From positions 47,548 to 105,824 of the forward strand of contig DQHW01000028.1 in assembly GCA_003524305.1 (NCBI GenBank): a stretch of DNA of 58,277 nt. The letters run 5' to 3'. This DNA comes from Anaerolineaceae bacterium (GTDB lineage Bacteria > Chloroflexota > Anaerolineae > Anaerolineales > Anaerolineaceae). Shown here piece by piece: positions 25,409 to 33,445 of the stretch. The notes under the pieces were generated by a model. That model made no database searches, was not told the origin of the DNA, and was given only the letters and a program-made list of their open reading frames with translations. Made by a program: the position numbers and the translations under genes. Every line of letters starts with the position of its first letter. Position 1 is the stretch's first letter.

Positions 25409-25444
25409 GATATTTCTTTATTTATTTCTAGAAACAATTAGTAA

Positions 25445-26320
25445 TTACTTGTATTTTGTCTTATACATGGCATGATCCGCCACTTTTAACAGCAATTCTG
25501 CTTCTTCGCCGTCAGCAGGGTATGTGCTGACACCAATCGCAGCAGTTACACTGTGTTCTTCCTCATCCACCCACTTTTTGATGATCTCGCTGAGTTTGGC
25601 TGCAACTTTTATCGGTTCATCTATGTTGGTGATGCCGTCCAATAATACGACAAATTCATCACCTCCAATGCGTGCCACGGTATCTGAAGAACGCACATTC
25701 TTGGTGAGCGCCTGGGCTACTTTTTTCAAGTATAGGTCTCCCATGGCGTGGCCGGCTTTATCATTTACACTTTTGAATCCATTCAGGTCAATAAAAAGCA
25801 GTGCAAACAGACTCTTATTGCGGCGGGCGTGAAATATCGATTGCTCAATTCGGTCTGAGAGCATAAAGCGGTTGGCCAGTGAGGTGAGTGAATCATGGGT
25901 CGCCAACCACTGAAATCCGATCTCGGAGTTCTTCAATTCATTAATTTCGCGGGTGATGCCCAGCAGCCCAATCACCTCACCATCATCGTTATAAATTGGC
26001 AATTTGGTGGTGGAGGTCCAGTTATTTTCACTGCGCGTACTGTCAACATGATTCTCAATCAAACTCAATTTTGGTTGACCGGTCTCCATGACTTGCTGGT
26101 CATCCACCATGGTTTTTTTGCCGAAGGCTTCACCGAATAAATCCATATCGGTCTTGCCATAGATATCAGTGATGCCATTTTCTGCAAAATACCCCGCCAT
26201 TTTTTTGCTGATCCGCCACAACCGGCATTCACGGTCCTTGATATAGACACTGTCACCAATGTTATCAAGTAACGCTTTTAGCACCCACTCATCTTTGCAG
26301 AAATGTGAATAACCTTCCAT
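25445..26320 (-). CDS. PAS-GGDEF diguanylate cyclase
   Basis: Soluble cyclase making cyclic di-GMP from two GTP. Residues 10-125 are a PAS domain (DNIGDSVYIKDRECRLWRIS ... LLGITREINELKNSE). Residues 135-291 are GGDEF: DLNGFKSVNDKAGH, the intact active site ARIGGDEF, and the product-inhibition I-site R-S-S-D five residues before it. No EAL domain or membrane helix. ATG 26320 has GGGAG with 5-nt spacing. A PilZ receptor at 48015-48440 could be a downstream effector. The PAS ligand is unknown. Confidence 0.95.
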   Translation of the reverse strand: MEGYSHFCKDEWVLKALLDNIGDSVYIKDRECRLWRISKKMAGYFAENGITDIYGKTDMDLFGEAFGKKTMVDDQQVMETGQPKLSLIENHVDSTRSENNWTSTTKLPIYNDDGEVIGLLGITREINELKNSEIGFQWLATHDSLTSLANRFMLSDRIEQSIFHARRNKSLFALLFIDLNGFKSVNDKAGHAMGDLYLKKVAQALTKNVRSSDTVARIGGDEFVVLLDGITNIDEPIKVAAKLSEIIKKWVDEEEHSVTAAIGVSTYPADGEEAELLLKVADHAMYKTKYK

Positions 26321-26417
26321 GGCGTCTCCCTGTCAGGATGATTAATATGAAAAGAATTCTCTTTTTAATTATAGACTGAAAAATGAATAAAAGTTTAGTT
26401 TTTCAGTATCAATACAA

Positions 26418-26446
26418 AGACGGATGCGAAATTTCGCATCCGTCTT
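26418..26446 (-). terminator. Rho-independent terminator
   Basis: A 14-15 bp perfect stem (AAGACGGATGCGAAA and complement) 22 bases after the membrane protein stop, followed by CTTTGTATT on the minus strand. Confidence 0.8.
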
Positions 26447-26467
26447 ATAAAAATAGCAGATTAGTGA

Positions 26468-27091
26468 TTAGATCCAGTGCAAAATGCCCGCAAAGAGAAT
26501 CATGGCGACCACGTCAATGCTCCAGACAATCGCTAAAAAGCGTTTCTGAGTTTTTGGCTGCCAATCATAACAAAAGAAGGATGCCAAAAAGAAAGGAATA
26601 TAAGTTGTGACAAAAACGGGGATGGCACCCCACCAACTGTAAACCCAGTGGAAGGCAGGTGTGGTAGCCAAAAAGATTTCGATGATCGAAAAGCCTGCCG
26701 CGTTCACGATTGCAAAGAAGAGACGGTTGTTGATACCCAATATCTTTTTCTTCGGGTCTTCGGGCAGGAATTTGCTCATGACCAAGCCGGCGATTGAAAA
26801 CATCAGGCTGAGCTCAATGCCCACGCCTACCAGCAGCAGGTACGAGGTTCCGGTGGGGACAGTCCACAAGGCGTGGCCGCTAAACCGCTGGATCATGGCA
26901 TTCAAAATTTCGTAGAACCAATGAACGCCATAAAGCGCCAAACCGGCGGCAATAGCTTTGTAATTTTTCTTGGTAAATTCATTGGCATACACGTACATCA
27001 CCAATGCGAAGAGCGGAATAACATACCATTGAAAATAATCAGGATTTCTGAGTAAATCAAGTGCCTGTTGGGTGAGTTCGGGTTGGTTCAA
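26468..27091 (-). CDS. Polytopic membrane protein, function unknown
   Basis: A 207-residue protein with about six hydrophobic segments (residues 22-38, 48-62, 78-105, 125-140, 150-172, 186-205) and short charged loops such as LPEDPKKKILGINNR. I do not recognise the family. The start is TTG at 27091, chosen because GGAGGAGAAC precedes it and no ATG is near. It is monocistronic with its own terminator and divergent from radA. Confidence 0.75.
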   Translation of the reverse strand: MNQPELTQQALDLLRNPDYFQWYVIPLFALVMYVYANEFTKKNYKAIAAGLALYGVHWFYEILNAMIQRFSGHALWTVPTGTSYLLLVGVGIELSLMFSIAGLVMSKFLPEDPKKKILGINNRLFFAIVNAAGFSIIEIFLATTPAFHWVYSWWGAIPVFVTTYIPFFLASFFCYDWQPKTQKRFLAIVWSIDVVAMILFAGILHWI

Positions 27092-27187
27092 GTTCTCCTC
27101 CTTGGATTGTGAGTTACAGTAATAATGATTTCAACTCAATTATAGGATGGCTTTGATTTTTTGGGGTGAACTTTAAAGAAGCGTGAG

Positions 27188-27193
27188 TATAAT
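27188..27193 (+). promoter_or_regulatory. Putative -10 box giving a leaderless radA mRNA
   Basis: TATAAT ends 6 bases before the radA ATG, and no ribosome binding site is present. The -35 is not convincing (GTGAAC about 15 bases upstream), so this is tentative. Confidence 0.5.
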
Positions 27194-27199
27194 TAGCCT

Positions 27200-28621
27200 A
27201 TGTCGAAAACGATTACCCAGTTTGTTTGCCAGCAGTGCGGAAGAACCTCTCCGCGCGCGTTGGGCAAGTGCCCGCAGTGTGGCGGATGGGATACGATGGT
27301 CGAAGAGGTGGTGGTTGAGTCTTCTTCACCTGTCAAGTCGCAAGTGAGGGGCTTGAACGCCCGTTCACAACCGCGCCGTATGGGCGATATTTCAGGTGAC
27401 GCCGAAATGCGCATCCCACTGCCAATTGGTGAATTCGCCCGTGTCTTGGGCGGCGGTGTGGTGCCTGGCTCCATTGTGCTGGTGGGCGGCGACCCAGGCA
27501 TTGGCAAATCCACATTGCTGCTGCAAATGGCGCTTGAACTCGCCGACCACAAAAATCACAAGAAAACGCTCAAGGTGCTTTATGTCTCTGGTGAAGAATC
27601 TGAACGCCAGATTAAAATGCGTGCCGTGCGCCTGACCCGTCTGAATGAAGACAAACCCGAGCACGAGTTCAGTCAAGACTTGCTGCTGTTGACCGAAACC
27701 AACCTGGATGTGGTGATGGAGCAGGTGCAGGCACTCAAGCCTGACATTCTGATCGTGGATTCCATCCAGACCGTGTATCTGCCTGACCTCAATTCGTCTG
27801 CCGGTTCCGTTAGCCAGGTGCGCGAATGCGCCAACAAGTTACGCGAATTGGCCAAGAGCAGCGACATGGCCGTCTTTTTGGTGGGACATGTCACCAAAGA
27901 AGGCGTGATCGCCGGTCCGCGTGTGCTCGAACATATCGTGGATACCGTCCTCTACCTGGAGGGAGACCGTTTTCAATCTTACCGTCTGCTGCGCTCCGTT
28001 AAAAACCGTTTTGGCGCCACCGCCGAAGTGGGCGTCTTTGAAATGCGCGAACGCGGCATGATCGAAGTCACCAATCCCTCTGAAGCTTTTTTGGCCGAAC
28101 GCATGATCAATGCTCCCGGTTCGGCCATTGCCGTCACCATGGAAGGCACCCGTCCGCTGTTGGTGGAAATGCAAGGGCTGACCAGTCCGAGCAATCTCGG
28201 CAATCCGCGCCGCACCCCCAATGGCGTGGATTTCAACCGTCTGCTGTTGATCACCGCTGTGCTCACCCGCCGGCTGGGCATGCGTCTGGCCGAACAGGAT
28301 GTGTTTGTCAATGTCATCGGCGGCTTGCAGGTGGGCGAACCCGCCGCGGATCTGGCCATCGCCACCGCCATTGCCTCCTCGATGAAAGACATCCCCGTCA
28401 AGGCGGATACTGTGTTAATCGGCGAGGTGGGGCTTTCAGGTGAACTGCGCTGGGTGAGCCAGATGCCCGCCCGCTTGCGTGAAGCTCAAAAACTTGGGTT
28501 TAAAACCGCTATTATTCCGCGCCGACTGCGCCAGGGTGAACCACTGCCCGAAGGCATCCAGCTCAAAGAAGCCCGCTCACTGCGAGAAGCACTGGGCTGG
28601 GCATTGCTTGAAGAAAAATAA
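27200..28621 (+). CDS. radA: DNA repair protein RadA
   Basis: RecA-like ATPase that drives branch migration in recombinational repair. Domains in order: N-terminal zinc finger (C10, C13, C24, C27), a RecA core with Walker A GGDPGIGKST (about 95-104) and the LYVSGEES motif, the RadA-specific KNRFG motif, and a C-terminal Lon-protease-like domain (GGLQVGEPAADLAIATAIAS). Length 473 is slightly above usual. No ribosome binding site; a TATAAT lies just before ATG. It is followed by DUF6391 and holA in one operon. Confidence 0.97.
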   Translation: MSKTITQFVCQQCGRTSPRALGKCPQCGGWDTMVEEVVVESSSPVKSQVRGLNARSQPRRMGDISGDAEMRIPLPIGEFARVLGGGVVPGSIVLVGGDPGIGKSTLLLQMALELADHKNHKKTLKVLYVSGEESERQIKMRAVRLTRLNEDKPEHEFSQDLLLLTETNLDVVMEQVQALKPDILIVDSIQTVYLPDLNSSAGSVSQVRECANKLRELAKSSDMAVFLVGHVTKEGVIAGPRVLEHIVDTVLYLEGDRFQSYRLLRSVKNRFGATAEVGVFEMRERGMIEVTNPSEAFLAERMINAPGSAIAVTMEGTRPLLVEMQGLTSPSNLGNPRRTPNGVDFNRLLLITAVLTRRLGMRLAEQDVFVNVIGGLQVGEPAADLAIATAIASSMKDIPVKADTVLIGEVGLSGELRWVSQMPARLREAQKLGFKTAIIPRRLRQGEPLPEGIQLKEARSLREALGWALLEEK

Positions 28622-28636
28622 TCCGTGGAGGAAATT

Positions 28637-29185
28637 ATGCAAAAAGCATTTTTAAATTTCGGCATCATCTCGCTCGTCCGGCGCAACCACGGATTGGAGC
28701 ACGCCACCATCAACCTGCTCTCCAAGAAGTTGCCGGGCTGTTCATTTGCCGGTTATTCAGACCATAAAGGTTTCTGGATCGTGGGCGACGTCTCTACAGA
28801 TTTGCTGCTTGAAACCGCGCAGCAGGCGCTGACCCGCATGAAGGGCGGCGAACGCGGACTGGCCATCCATGATAATTGCGGCAGCAATTTTGTAACCGCA
28901 GGGCTGCTTGCCGGAACGCTCGCCTGGCTGGGGATGCTTGGCACAGGTAATTCTTTCAAGAAAAAATTAGACCGTTGGCCTCTGCTGGTTTTGCTGGTCA
29001 CGGGTGCATTGATCGTGGCGCAGCCCCTCGGACCCAAGGTGCAGGAACACGTGACCACCTTGGGAGAGCCTGGCAACCTGACCGTCAAGCAGATTGTGCG
29101 CTATGAGCGTGAAATTCCAGGAAAGCCCATGCTTCACCGCATCCTCACCGCGGAAGTCGTACACGCCGTGGAGGAAACCGCTTGA
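28637..29185 (+). CDS. DUF6391 family membrane protein
   Basis: A 182-residue protein with the DUF6391 N-terminal signature RRNHGLEHATINLLSKK and one or two hydrophobic segments (about 85-105 and 120-138: WPLLVLLVTGALIVAQPLGP). Known from Cyanobacteria and Chloroflexota, function unknown. ATG 28637 has GGAGG with 5-nt spacing; the GTG at 28625 overlaps that site and is not used. It lies 15 bases after radA, and its stop overlaps the holA start by 4 bases, so all three are coupled. Confidence 0.82.
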   Translation: MQKAFLNFGIISLVRRNHGLEHATINLLSKKLPGCSFAGYSDHKGFWIVGDVSTDLLLETAQQALTRMKGGERGLAIHDNCGSNFVTAGLLAGTLAWLGMLGTGNSFKKKLDRWPLLVLLVTGALIVAQPLGPKVQEHVTTLGEPGNLTVKQIVRYEREIPGKPMLHRILTAEVVHAVEETA

Positions 29186-30192
29186 GTATGACCAATATTC
29201 ACCTTTTGCGCGGTGACGACCTGTATTCCGTGGCGCTGGCGGTCAAGACCATCACCGCCTCGCTGGGCGCGGATTATGACGCCGCAATGAACACCTCCCG
29301 CCTGGATGGCAAATCCGCTTCATTTGAAGACCTGCAGACCGCGTTGACCACGCTGCCCTTTTTTGGCTCCAGCCGGCTGGTGGTGGTGGATAATGCGCTG
29401 GCTAAAATAGATAAGAATAGTCAGGAGAAATTTCTGAAACTGCTGGATGCCACTCCAGGCTCCACGCACGCCATCTTTCAGGTGGAGGACCACCGCAAGT
29501 GGCGCAAAGATGCCAACGGTTCATGGATCCAGCTCTGGGAGACGCTTTCACCCACTCACTGGCTGATTAAGTGGATCGGCGCGCACGAGAATGCCGAAAT
29601 TATTGACCTTGCCCTGCCCGATGAAAAAAGCATGGATTCGTGGGTGGCGGCGGAAGCCAAACGTCTGGGCGGCAGTTTTGAGCCTGAAGCCGCGCGCGAA
29701 CTGGCCCGCCACACCGGCAACGACACCGGCATCGCCAGCCAGGAGATCTCCAAACTGCTGATGTTCGTGGATTTCAAGCGCGCGGTCAATGTCAAAGACG
29801 TGATTGAGTGCGTCTCTGTGGAAGGCTCAGCGGATGTTTTTGTGATGCTGGATGAACTGGTCGAAGGAAGAACAGCGCAGGCGCAGTCACTGATGCGGCG
29901 TCTGCTTGAAAGCACCCCGCCCGAAGCCATCCTGGGCGCGGTGATCCATCGTTTCAGACAGCTCATCCAGGTGCGCGAGGCGCTGGATGCCCGCGAAGAC
30001 TTGAAAGTGCTGGTAGACCGCAAGGTGCTGTTTGGCAACCAGGTGGGCAAGTACTCCACTGCGGCGCGGCGTTTCTGCATGGGCCAGTTGGCAGACATCT
30101 ATGACCGCTTGCTGCAAATGGACGTGCAATCCAAGACCTCGTCCGTGGGGCTTGACACCAACCTTGAGATGCTGGTGATGGAGTTGGGGTAA
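29182..30192 (+). CDS. holA: DNA polymerase III subunit delta
   Basis: Clamp-loader subunit that opens the sliding clamp. The N-terminal RecA-like fold (IHLLRGDDLYSVALAV ... LPFFGSSRLVVVDN) lacks a P-loop, as normal for delta. The central and C-terminal helical domains (TGNDTGIASQEISKLLMF; GAVIHRFRQLIQV; LEMLVMEL) match HolA. Length 336. The start TTG 29182 (sharing TTGA with the upstream stop) is chosen because GGAGG lies 7 bases before it; ATG 29188 would be 13 bases away. After it a hairpin repeat opens an accessory block. Confidence 0.93.
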   Translation: MSMTNIHLLRGDDLYSVALAVKTITASLGADYDAAMNTSRLDGKSASFEDLQTALTTLPFFGSSRLVVVDNALAKIDKNSQEKFLKLLDATPGSTHAIFQVEDHRKWRKDANGSWIQLWETLSPTHWLIKWIGAHENAEIIDLALPDEKSMDSWVAAEAKRLGGSFEPEAARELARHTGNDTGIASQEISKLLMFVDFKRAVNVKDVIECVSVEGSADVFVMLDELVEGRTAQAQSLMRRLLESTPPEAILGAVIHRFRQLIQVREALDAREDLKVLVDRKVLFGNQVGKYSTAARRFCMGQLADIYDRLLQMDVQSKTSSVGLDTNLEMLVMELG

Positions 30193-30203
30193 TTGTAACC
30201 ACT

Positions 30204-30239
30204 AACCTTGACAAGGTTACTTTAAACCTTGTCAAGGTT
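30204..30239. repeat. Hairpin repeat, left edge of accessory block
   Basis: AACCTTGACAAGGTT and its complement AACCTTGTCAAGGTT make a 15-bp stem with loop ACTTTA, 11 bases after holA. The same hairpin occurs at 33088-33127. Confidence 0.8.
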
Positions 30240-30374
30240 GACCTTCAGCAGACCTAAATACTATTAACCAAGACCCCTCGCACCGATTCGCGTTTCGGGG
30301 GCGTACAATTCGCGAATACACGGAATACACGAAAAGACAAAAGAAATAGAATAAACCAAACAGGGAGGTTGGCA

Positions 30375-30773
30375 ATGGAATCAGAAGCGTCGGGGGAAGT
30401 GTTAACCAGGCGAAACCACAAACTGCTCAATATCGCCAAGGTGTGTGAGGTTTTTGCATGGATTTTTTTGGTTGTTAACATTTTTTACGCCTACACATCT
30501 TATACAATTATTATTCAAAACGTTGAAACAAGAAGCATTAATGATAATGCTTATAATTTAACCCCAAAAATGTATAGGTTGGATCATGCTAACTTTACCC
30601 GTGTTAAAACTGATCCCCTGGTGTTTTTTAAGATAGCTGTTGATGTCTTAATTGAAGTTTTAAAGGGAGTTCTTGGGTTCTTGGTTTTGTACGGCACCTC
30701 TTATGGATTAAAGATGATTGTAGAAACTGACATCAATAATCGCCTTACAGCAGGAGAAAAATTCAATGAATGA
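30375..30773 (+). CDS. Two-helix membrane protein, function unknown
   Basis: A 132-residue protein in an AT-rich block. Helices are about residues 24-46 (VCEVFAWIFLVVNIFYAYTS) and 85-112 (FFKIAVDVLIEVLKGVLGFL); between them lies a polar, probably external, loop. ATG 30375 has GGGAGG 6 bases upstream. It overlaps the next gene by 8 bases, so the pair is coupled. No family recognised. Confidence 0.72.
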   Translation: MESEASGEVLTRRNHKLLNIAKVCEVFAWIFLVVNIFYAYTSYTIIIQNVETRSINDNAYNLTPKMYRLDHANFTRVKTDPLVFFKIAVDVLIEVLKGVLGFLVLYGTSYGLKMIVETDINNRLTAGEKFNE

Positions 30774-31308
30774 GAGCGAATGGGACACAATCTACAACAA
30801 TTTGTCTTTGAAAGACACAGAGGAATTGATTGGTTATTGGCAGAAGCAAGAAAAACAAGAGTGGACAGCAATCGCGTTTGATGTGATGGAAAAAATATTG
30901 ATCGAACGATTAGGTGTGCTACCCGGCAAAAATGAAATTGAAAAAGAATTATCAACAAATTATGAACCAAAAAGGAAAACCAATGCTTTTGATGAACTAA
31001 AAACTTTAATTTTGGATAATGAACCTGTTTTTTATGATCCCAATAAGATCACTTTACTTGTCAAATGGATTTTCCGTTGTATGAATCTGCTCATTATTTT
31101 ATATTGCAGTCAATTTATTATTGATAACATCCCCCTGTTTCGTGTTATATTTTTTGAGGATTATGGAATATCCAGTTTAATAATTGACCTATTTTTCAGC
31201 ATTATAGTTTTATTGATTACAACCGTTGTGATTTTTATTCAATATAAAGTAATGGGTTACGTGTTAAAAATACTCAGGGAAATGGAATTTAACAGCAGAA
31301 AAAAGTAG
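30766..31308 (+). CDS. Membrane protein coupled to upstream gene, function unknown
   Basis: A 180-residue protein: an N-terminal charged soluble part (about 1-95, SLKDTEELIGYWQKQEKQEW, predicted helical) followed by two hydrophobic segments (about 104-125 and 138-165). The start lies within the preceding gene (8-base overlap). The strongly AT-rich composition and lack of recognisable family mark it as accessory DNA. The pair of coupled membrane genes may form one complex; this is inference. Confidence 0.72.
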   Translation: MNESEWDTIYNNLSLKDTEELIGYWQKQEKQEWTAIAFDVMEKILIERLGVLPGKNEIEKELSTNYEPKRKTNAFDELKTLILDNEPVFYDPNKITLLVKWIFRCMNLLIILYCSQFIIDNIPLFRVIFFEDYGISSLIIDLFFSIIVLLITTVVIFIQYKVMGYVLKILREMEFNSRKK

Positions 31309-31355
31309 GATGTATCGCCGAAAGACCAAAAAAAGAACGTTATTGGAGCTTATCA

Positions 31356-31958
31356 ATGACCAACCCGACCCTTAACCACACCGACATTGGCAATCCCGAA
31401 AAAGCGGGCAAAACTTCAATAAATAATGACATTATCGAAATCACCGCCGGCGGTGTGGATATCTGGGGTACCTCGGATCAATTTCATTTCGCTTATTGTG
31501 AATTGAACGGTGATTTTCAAGCCACCGTTCACCTCGAAGCCTTCAGCAAAGCGGACCTGTACTCCAAGGCAGGCATCATGGTTCGCGAAACGCTGGATGC
31601 CGGCAGCAAGCACGCCTTCATGGTGGCCTTCCCGGATAATAATTTACGTAATCACAATAACGGCGGCATCGAGTTTCAATATCGCAATGAGACAGACAGC
31701 GAGTGCCTGGCGATCTACCCCGAAAACGACACGGTTGTTCCACCCGTCTACCCGGTGGATTTTCCACACGTGTGGATGAAGCTGACCCGCATTGGCGACC
31801 GCTTTGACGCCTCCTTCAGCCTGGACGGCAGTGTCTGGAAACCCTACTGTTCGTATGAGCTCAAGTTGGCATCCGCGCTGCTGGTGGGGCTGGGCGTCAC
31901 CTCGCACAACCCTGGCGAGACCGTCACGGCCCGGTTCAGCGGGCTGGAGATCGGGTAA
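31356..31958 (+). CDS. DUF1349 (concanavalin A-like) protein
   Basis: A 200-residue beta-sandwich protein of the DUF1349/YkoG-like group. Patterns FHFAYCELNGDFQATVHLE, Y-S-K-A-G-I-M-V-RE, and VWMKLTRIGDRFDASFSLDG, then W are typical of this lectin/glucanase-like fold. No signal peptide, so it is probably cytosolic. ATG 31356 follows TTGGAG with 7-nt spacing. Its base use is closer to the chromosomal average than that of the neighbours. A carbohydrate-binding role is suggested by the fold only. Confidence 0.85.
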   Translation: MTNPTLNHTDIGNPEKAGKTSINNDIIEITAGGVDIWGTSDQFHFAYCELNGDFQATVHLEAFSKADLYSKAGIMVRETLDAGSKHAFMVAFPDNNLRNHNNGGIEFQYRNETDSECLAIYPENDTVVPPVYPVDFPHVWMKLTRIGDRFDASFSLDGSVWKPYCSYELKLASALLVGLGVTSHNPGETVTARFSGLEIG

Positions 31959-32025
31959 TTTTTTCGAGAAAAGAAATAAAGCGATTGGTGGTCAAGGAAA
32001 TACGAGGATCTATTGTGAGGAGATT

Positions 32026-33015
32026 ATGAAAATAAGATTATTGATCTTTATTTTTGTATTATCTTTTCTTTGTTCATGTAGAACGGAAAATGATACCATT
32101 CAAACAACCAATACTCCCAAATCTATTGTGCCTAGCCTTACCTCAACAGTTACTTCAACTCCTCACAGTTTAATCATAAGTCCCACCGTAACAGCCACTC
32201 TTTGGTATCTAGCGACACCTACATATAGTGATAGGCTCTCTACACAAACAGCAGATTTTCCTACTGTTTGCCAAAATATTAGAAGTTTTTCGATTTCCAA
32301 CAGTGAAAACTGGATTGCAATCAACTGCTCGGAATCTTATGTCCAAACATTTGAAGTTGAAAACAAGTTAGGTAAGCATTGGACCCTATTTTTAAATGAC
32401 TATTTAGATAAAGATATTGTGGCTAAATATGGTTATTTTCATTGGGGTGGATTTTCAACTCATAATTGGTCAAAAGAAGACAATTATTTATTGTTTTCTA
32501 CTTATGATGGTATCGATTATGGGGGCACCTGTTACTATGGCCCAAGAATCGGCGTCCTTTATAAACTTGATCTTAATTCAGGTGAGGTGGTGCCTTTTTT
32601 ATTGAATAGTCAAGGGGACGCGGCTTATTTTTATGATATTTCGCCTGATAGGAACATGTTTATTTATTATGATAAGGGACCCATCATATATAATCTATTG
32701 ACTGGTGAAAAAACCAAAATACCATATGATATAGAGGCGGGAATTGGAGAATTTACTTGGTCATCAGACGACAAACAACTCGCCTTCTCGACGTGTCAAC
32801 CTGATGAAAATGATTTTGTAATAAAATCCACTATCGAAATTTTTTCGCTTGAGACAAATATAATAAAACAAATCTTATCAATTGAGGGTGAATTTTTGAA
32901 TATAGTATACTCAGAAGACAATTCTTTATTAGAGATTAAAAGCAGCTACGAAGAATATAGTTACTATTATGATTGGGCGATAGCAAAATTTGTAAAAGCT
33001 CCGAAAAAAAAATAA
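32026..33015 (+). CDS. Lipoprotein with TolB-like repeats
   Basis: A 329-residue secreted lipoprotein: signal helix LLIFIFVLSF and lipobox L15-C-S-C18, then a Thr/Ser/Pro-rich linker (about 20-70). The folded part carries beta-propeller-like strands, for example DISPDRNMFIYYDKGPIIY and FTWSSDDKQLAFSTC, as in TolB/WD40-like proteins. ATG 32026 is set by GAGGAG and the signal peptide; the frame is open upstream across the DUF1349 gene but that is a shadow. AT-rich like the membrane pair. Function unknown. Confidence 0.82.
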   Translation: MKIRLLIFIFVLSFLCSCRTENDTIQTTNTPKSIVPSLTSTVTSTPHSLIISPTVTATLWYLATPTYSDRLSTQTADFPTVCQNIRSFSISNSENWIAINCSESYVQTFEVENKLGKHWTLFLNDYLDKDIVAKYGYFHWGGFSTHNWSKEDNYLLFSTYDGIDYGGTCYYGPRIGVLYKLDLNSGEVVPFLLNSQGDAAYFYDISPDRNMFIYYDKGPIIYNLLTGEKTKIPYDIEAGIGEFTWSSDDKQLAFSTCQPDENDFVIKSTIEIFSLETNIIKQILSIEGEFLNIVYSEDNSLLEIKSSYEEYSYYYDWAIAKFVKAPKKK

Positions 33016-33087
33016 GTAGCAATGTAGAGTGCGTCACCCGTGTTTGTCGGGGTAAACATTACAAAAACATATGTTACATAAAAAACG

Positions 33088-33127
33088 ACCACCTTGACAA
33101 GGTTTCAACTAACCTTGTCAAGGTGGT
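33088..33127. repeat. Hairpin repeat, right edge of accessory block
   Basis: ACCACCTTGACAAGGTT with loop TCAACT and a perfect complementary arm (17-bp stem), followed by TTTGTTTG. The core matches the hairpin at 30204-30239; it may also serve as terminator for the lipoprotein gene. Confidence 0.8.
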
Positions 33128-33141
33128 TTGTTTGCAAGTTT

Positions 33142-33210
33142 TTACTCGAACTATAAAATACTCTCTCTTAATTCACCCCTCTTGAGCGCATCATTTATTA
33201 ATTGTTGCGA
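33142..33210 (-). pseudogene. Decayed copy of the galE C-terminal end
   Basis: On the minus strand these codons read SQQLINDALKRGELRESIL, stop, FE, stop. The intact galE ends SIEQGISDALKWGELRENI, then LKFE, stop. The match covers the last about 20 codons with one Lys codon turned into TAG. The remnant lies 240 bases beyond the real galE stop, so an epimerase paralogue or a duplicated 3' end once stood here. Confidence 0.7.
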
Positions 33211-33320
33211 GACTTGGCGCTTAAAAATGTGACTAACTTACTAACGTGTCGGCCAAGTCGCGCCAACCTCCATTCTTGAAGTGCTATATAAGGGTAACTA
33301 CTTCTAAACATCAGTTTACA

Positions 33321-33352
33321 AAAAAAAAAGACACTCATAGAGTGCCTTTTAT
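33321..33352. terminator. Terminator downstream of galE
   Basis: On the minus strand GGCACTC, loop, GAGTGTC then nine T. A T-containing tail also occurs on the plus strand. Confidence 0.75.
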
Positions 33353-33359
33353 AGTTAAT

Positions 33360-33441
33360 GGAAAAACCTTGGTGGGGATTCCCCTGCGGGGACGATGTGC
33401 TTCAACCTGCTAAAACAGCAGGTTTCGCAATGACAGTAGAA
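33360..33441 (-). repeat. Dispersed repeat related to the 54.6-kb tandem array
   Basis: Read on the minus strand it has TGTCATTGCGAA, a CCTGC hairpin, TTGAAGCAC, and GTCCCCGCAGGGGAATCCCC, then ACCAAG, in the same order as the tandem repeats at 54577-54948. Confidence 0.65.
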
Positions 33442-33445
33442 AAAG

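Noticed and set aside
25246..25431. Plus-strand 61-residue ORF with a CDKCGY motif
   Set aside because: It lies antisense to the RNHCP leader, spans its promoter, and ends in a low-complexity stretch; one CxxC pair is not enough support.
31792..32025. N-terminal extension of the lipoprotein frame
   Set aside because: It is an out-of-frame reading of the DUF1349 gene; the lipobox signal peptide and GAGGAG site fix the start at 32026.
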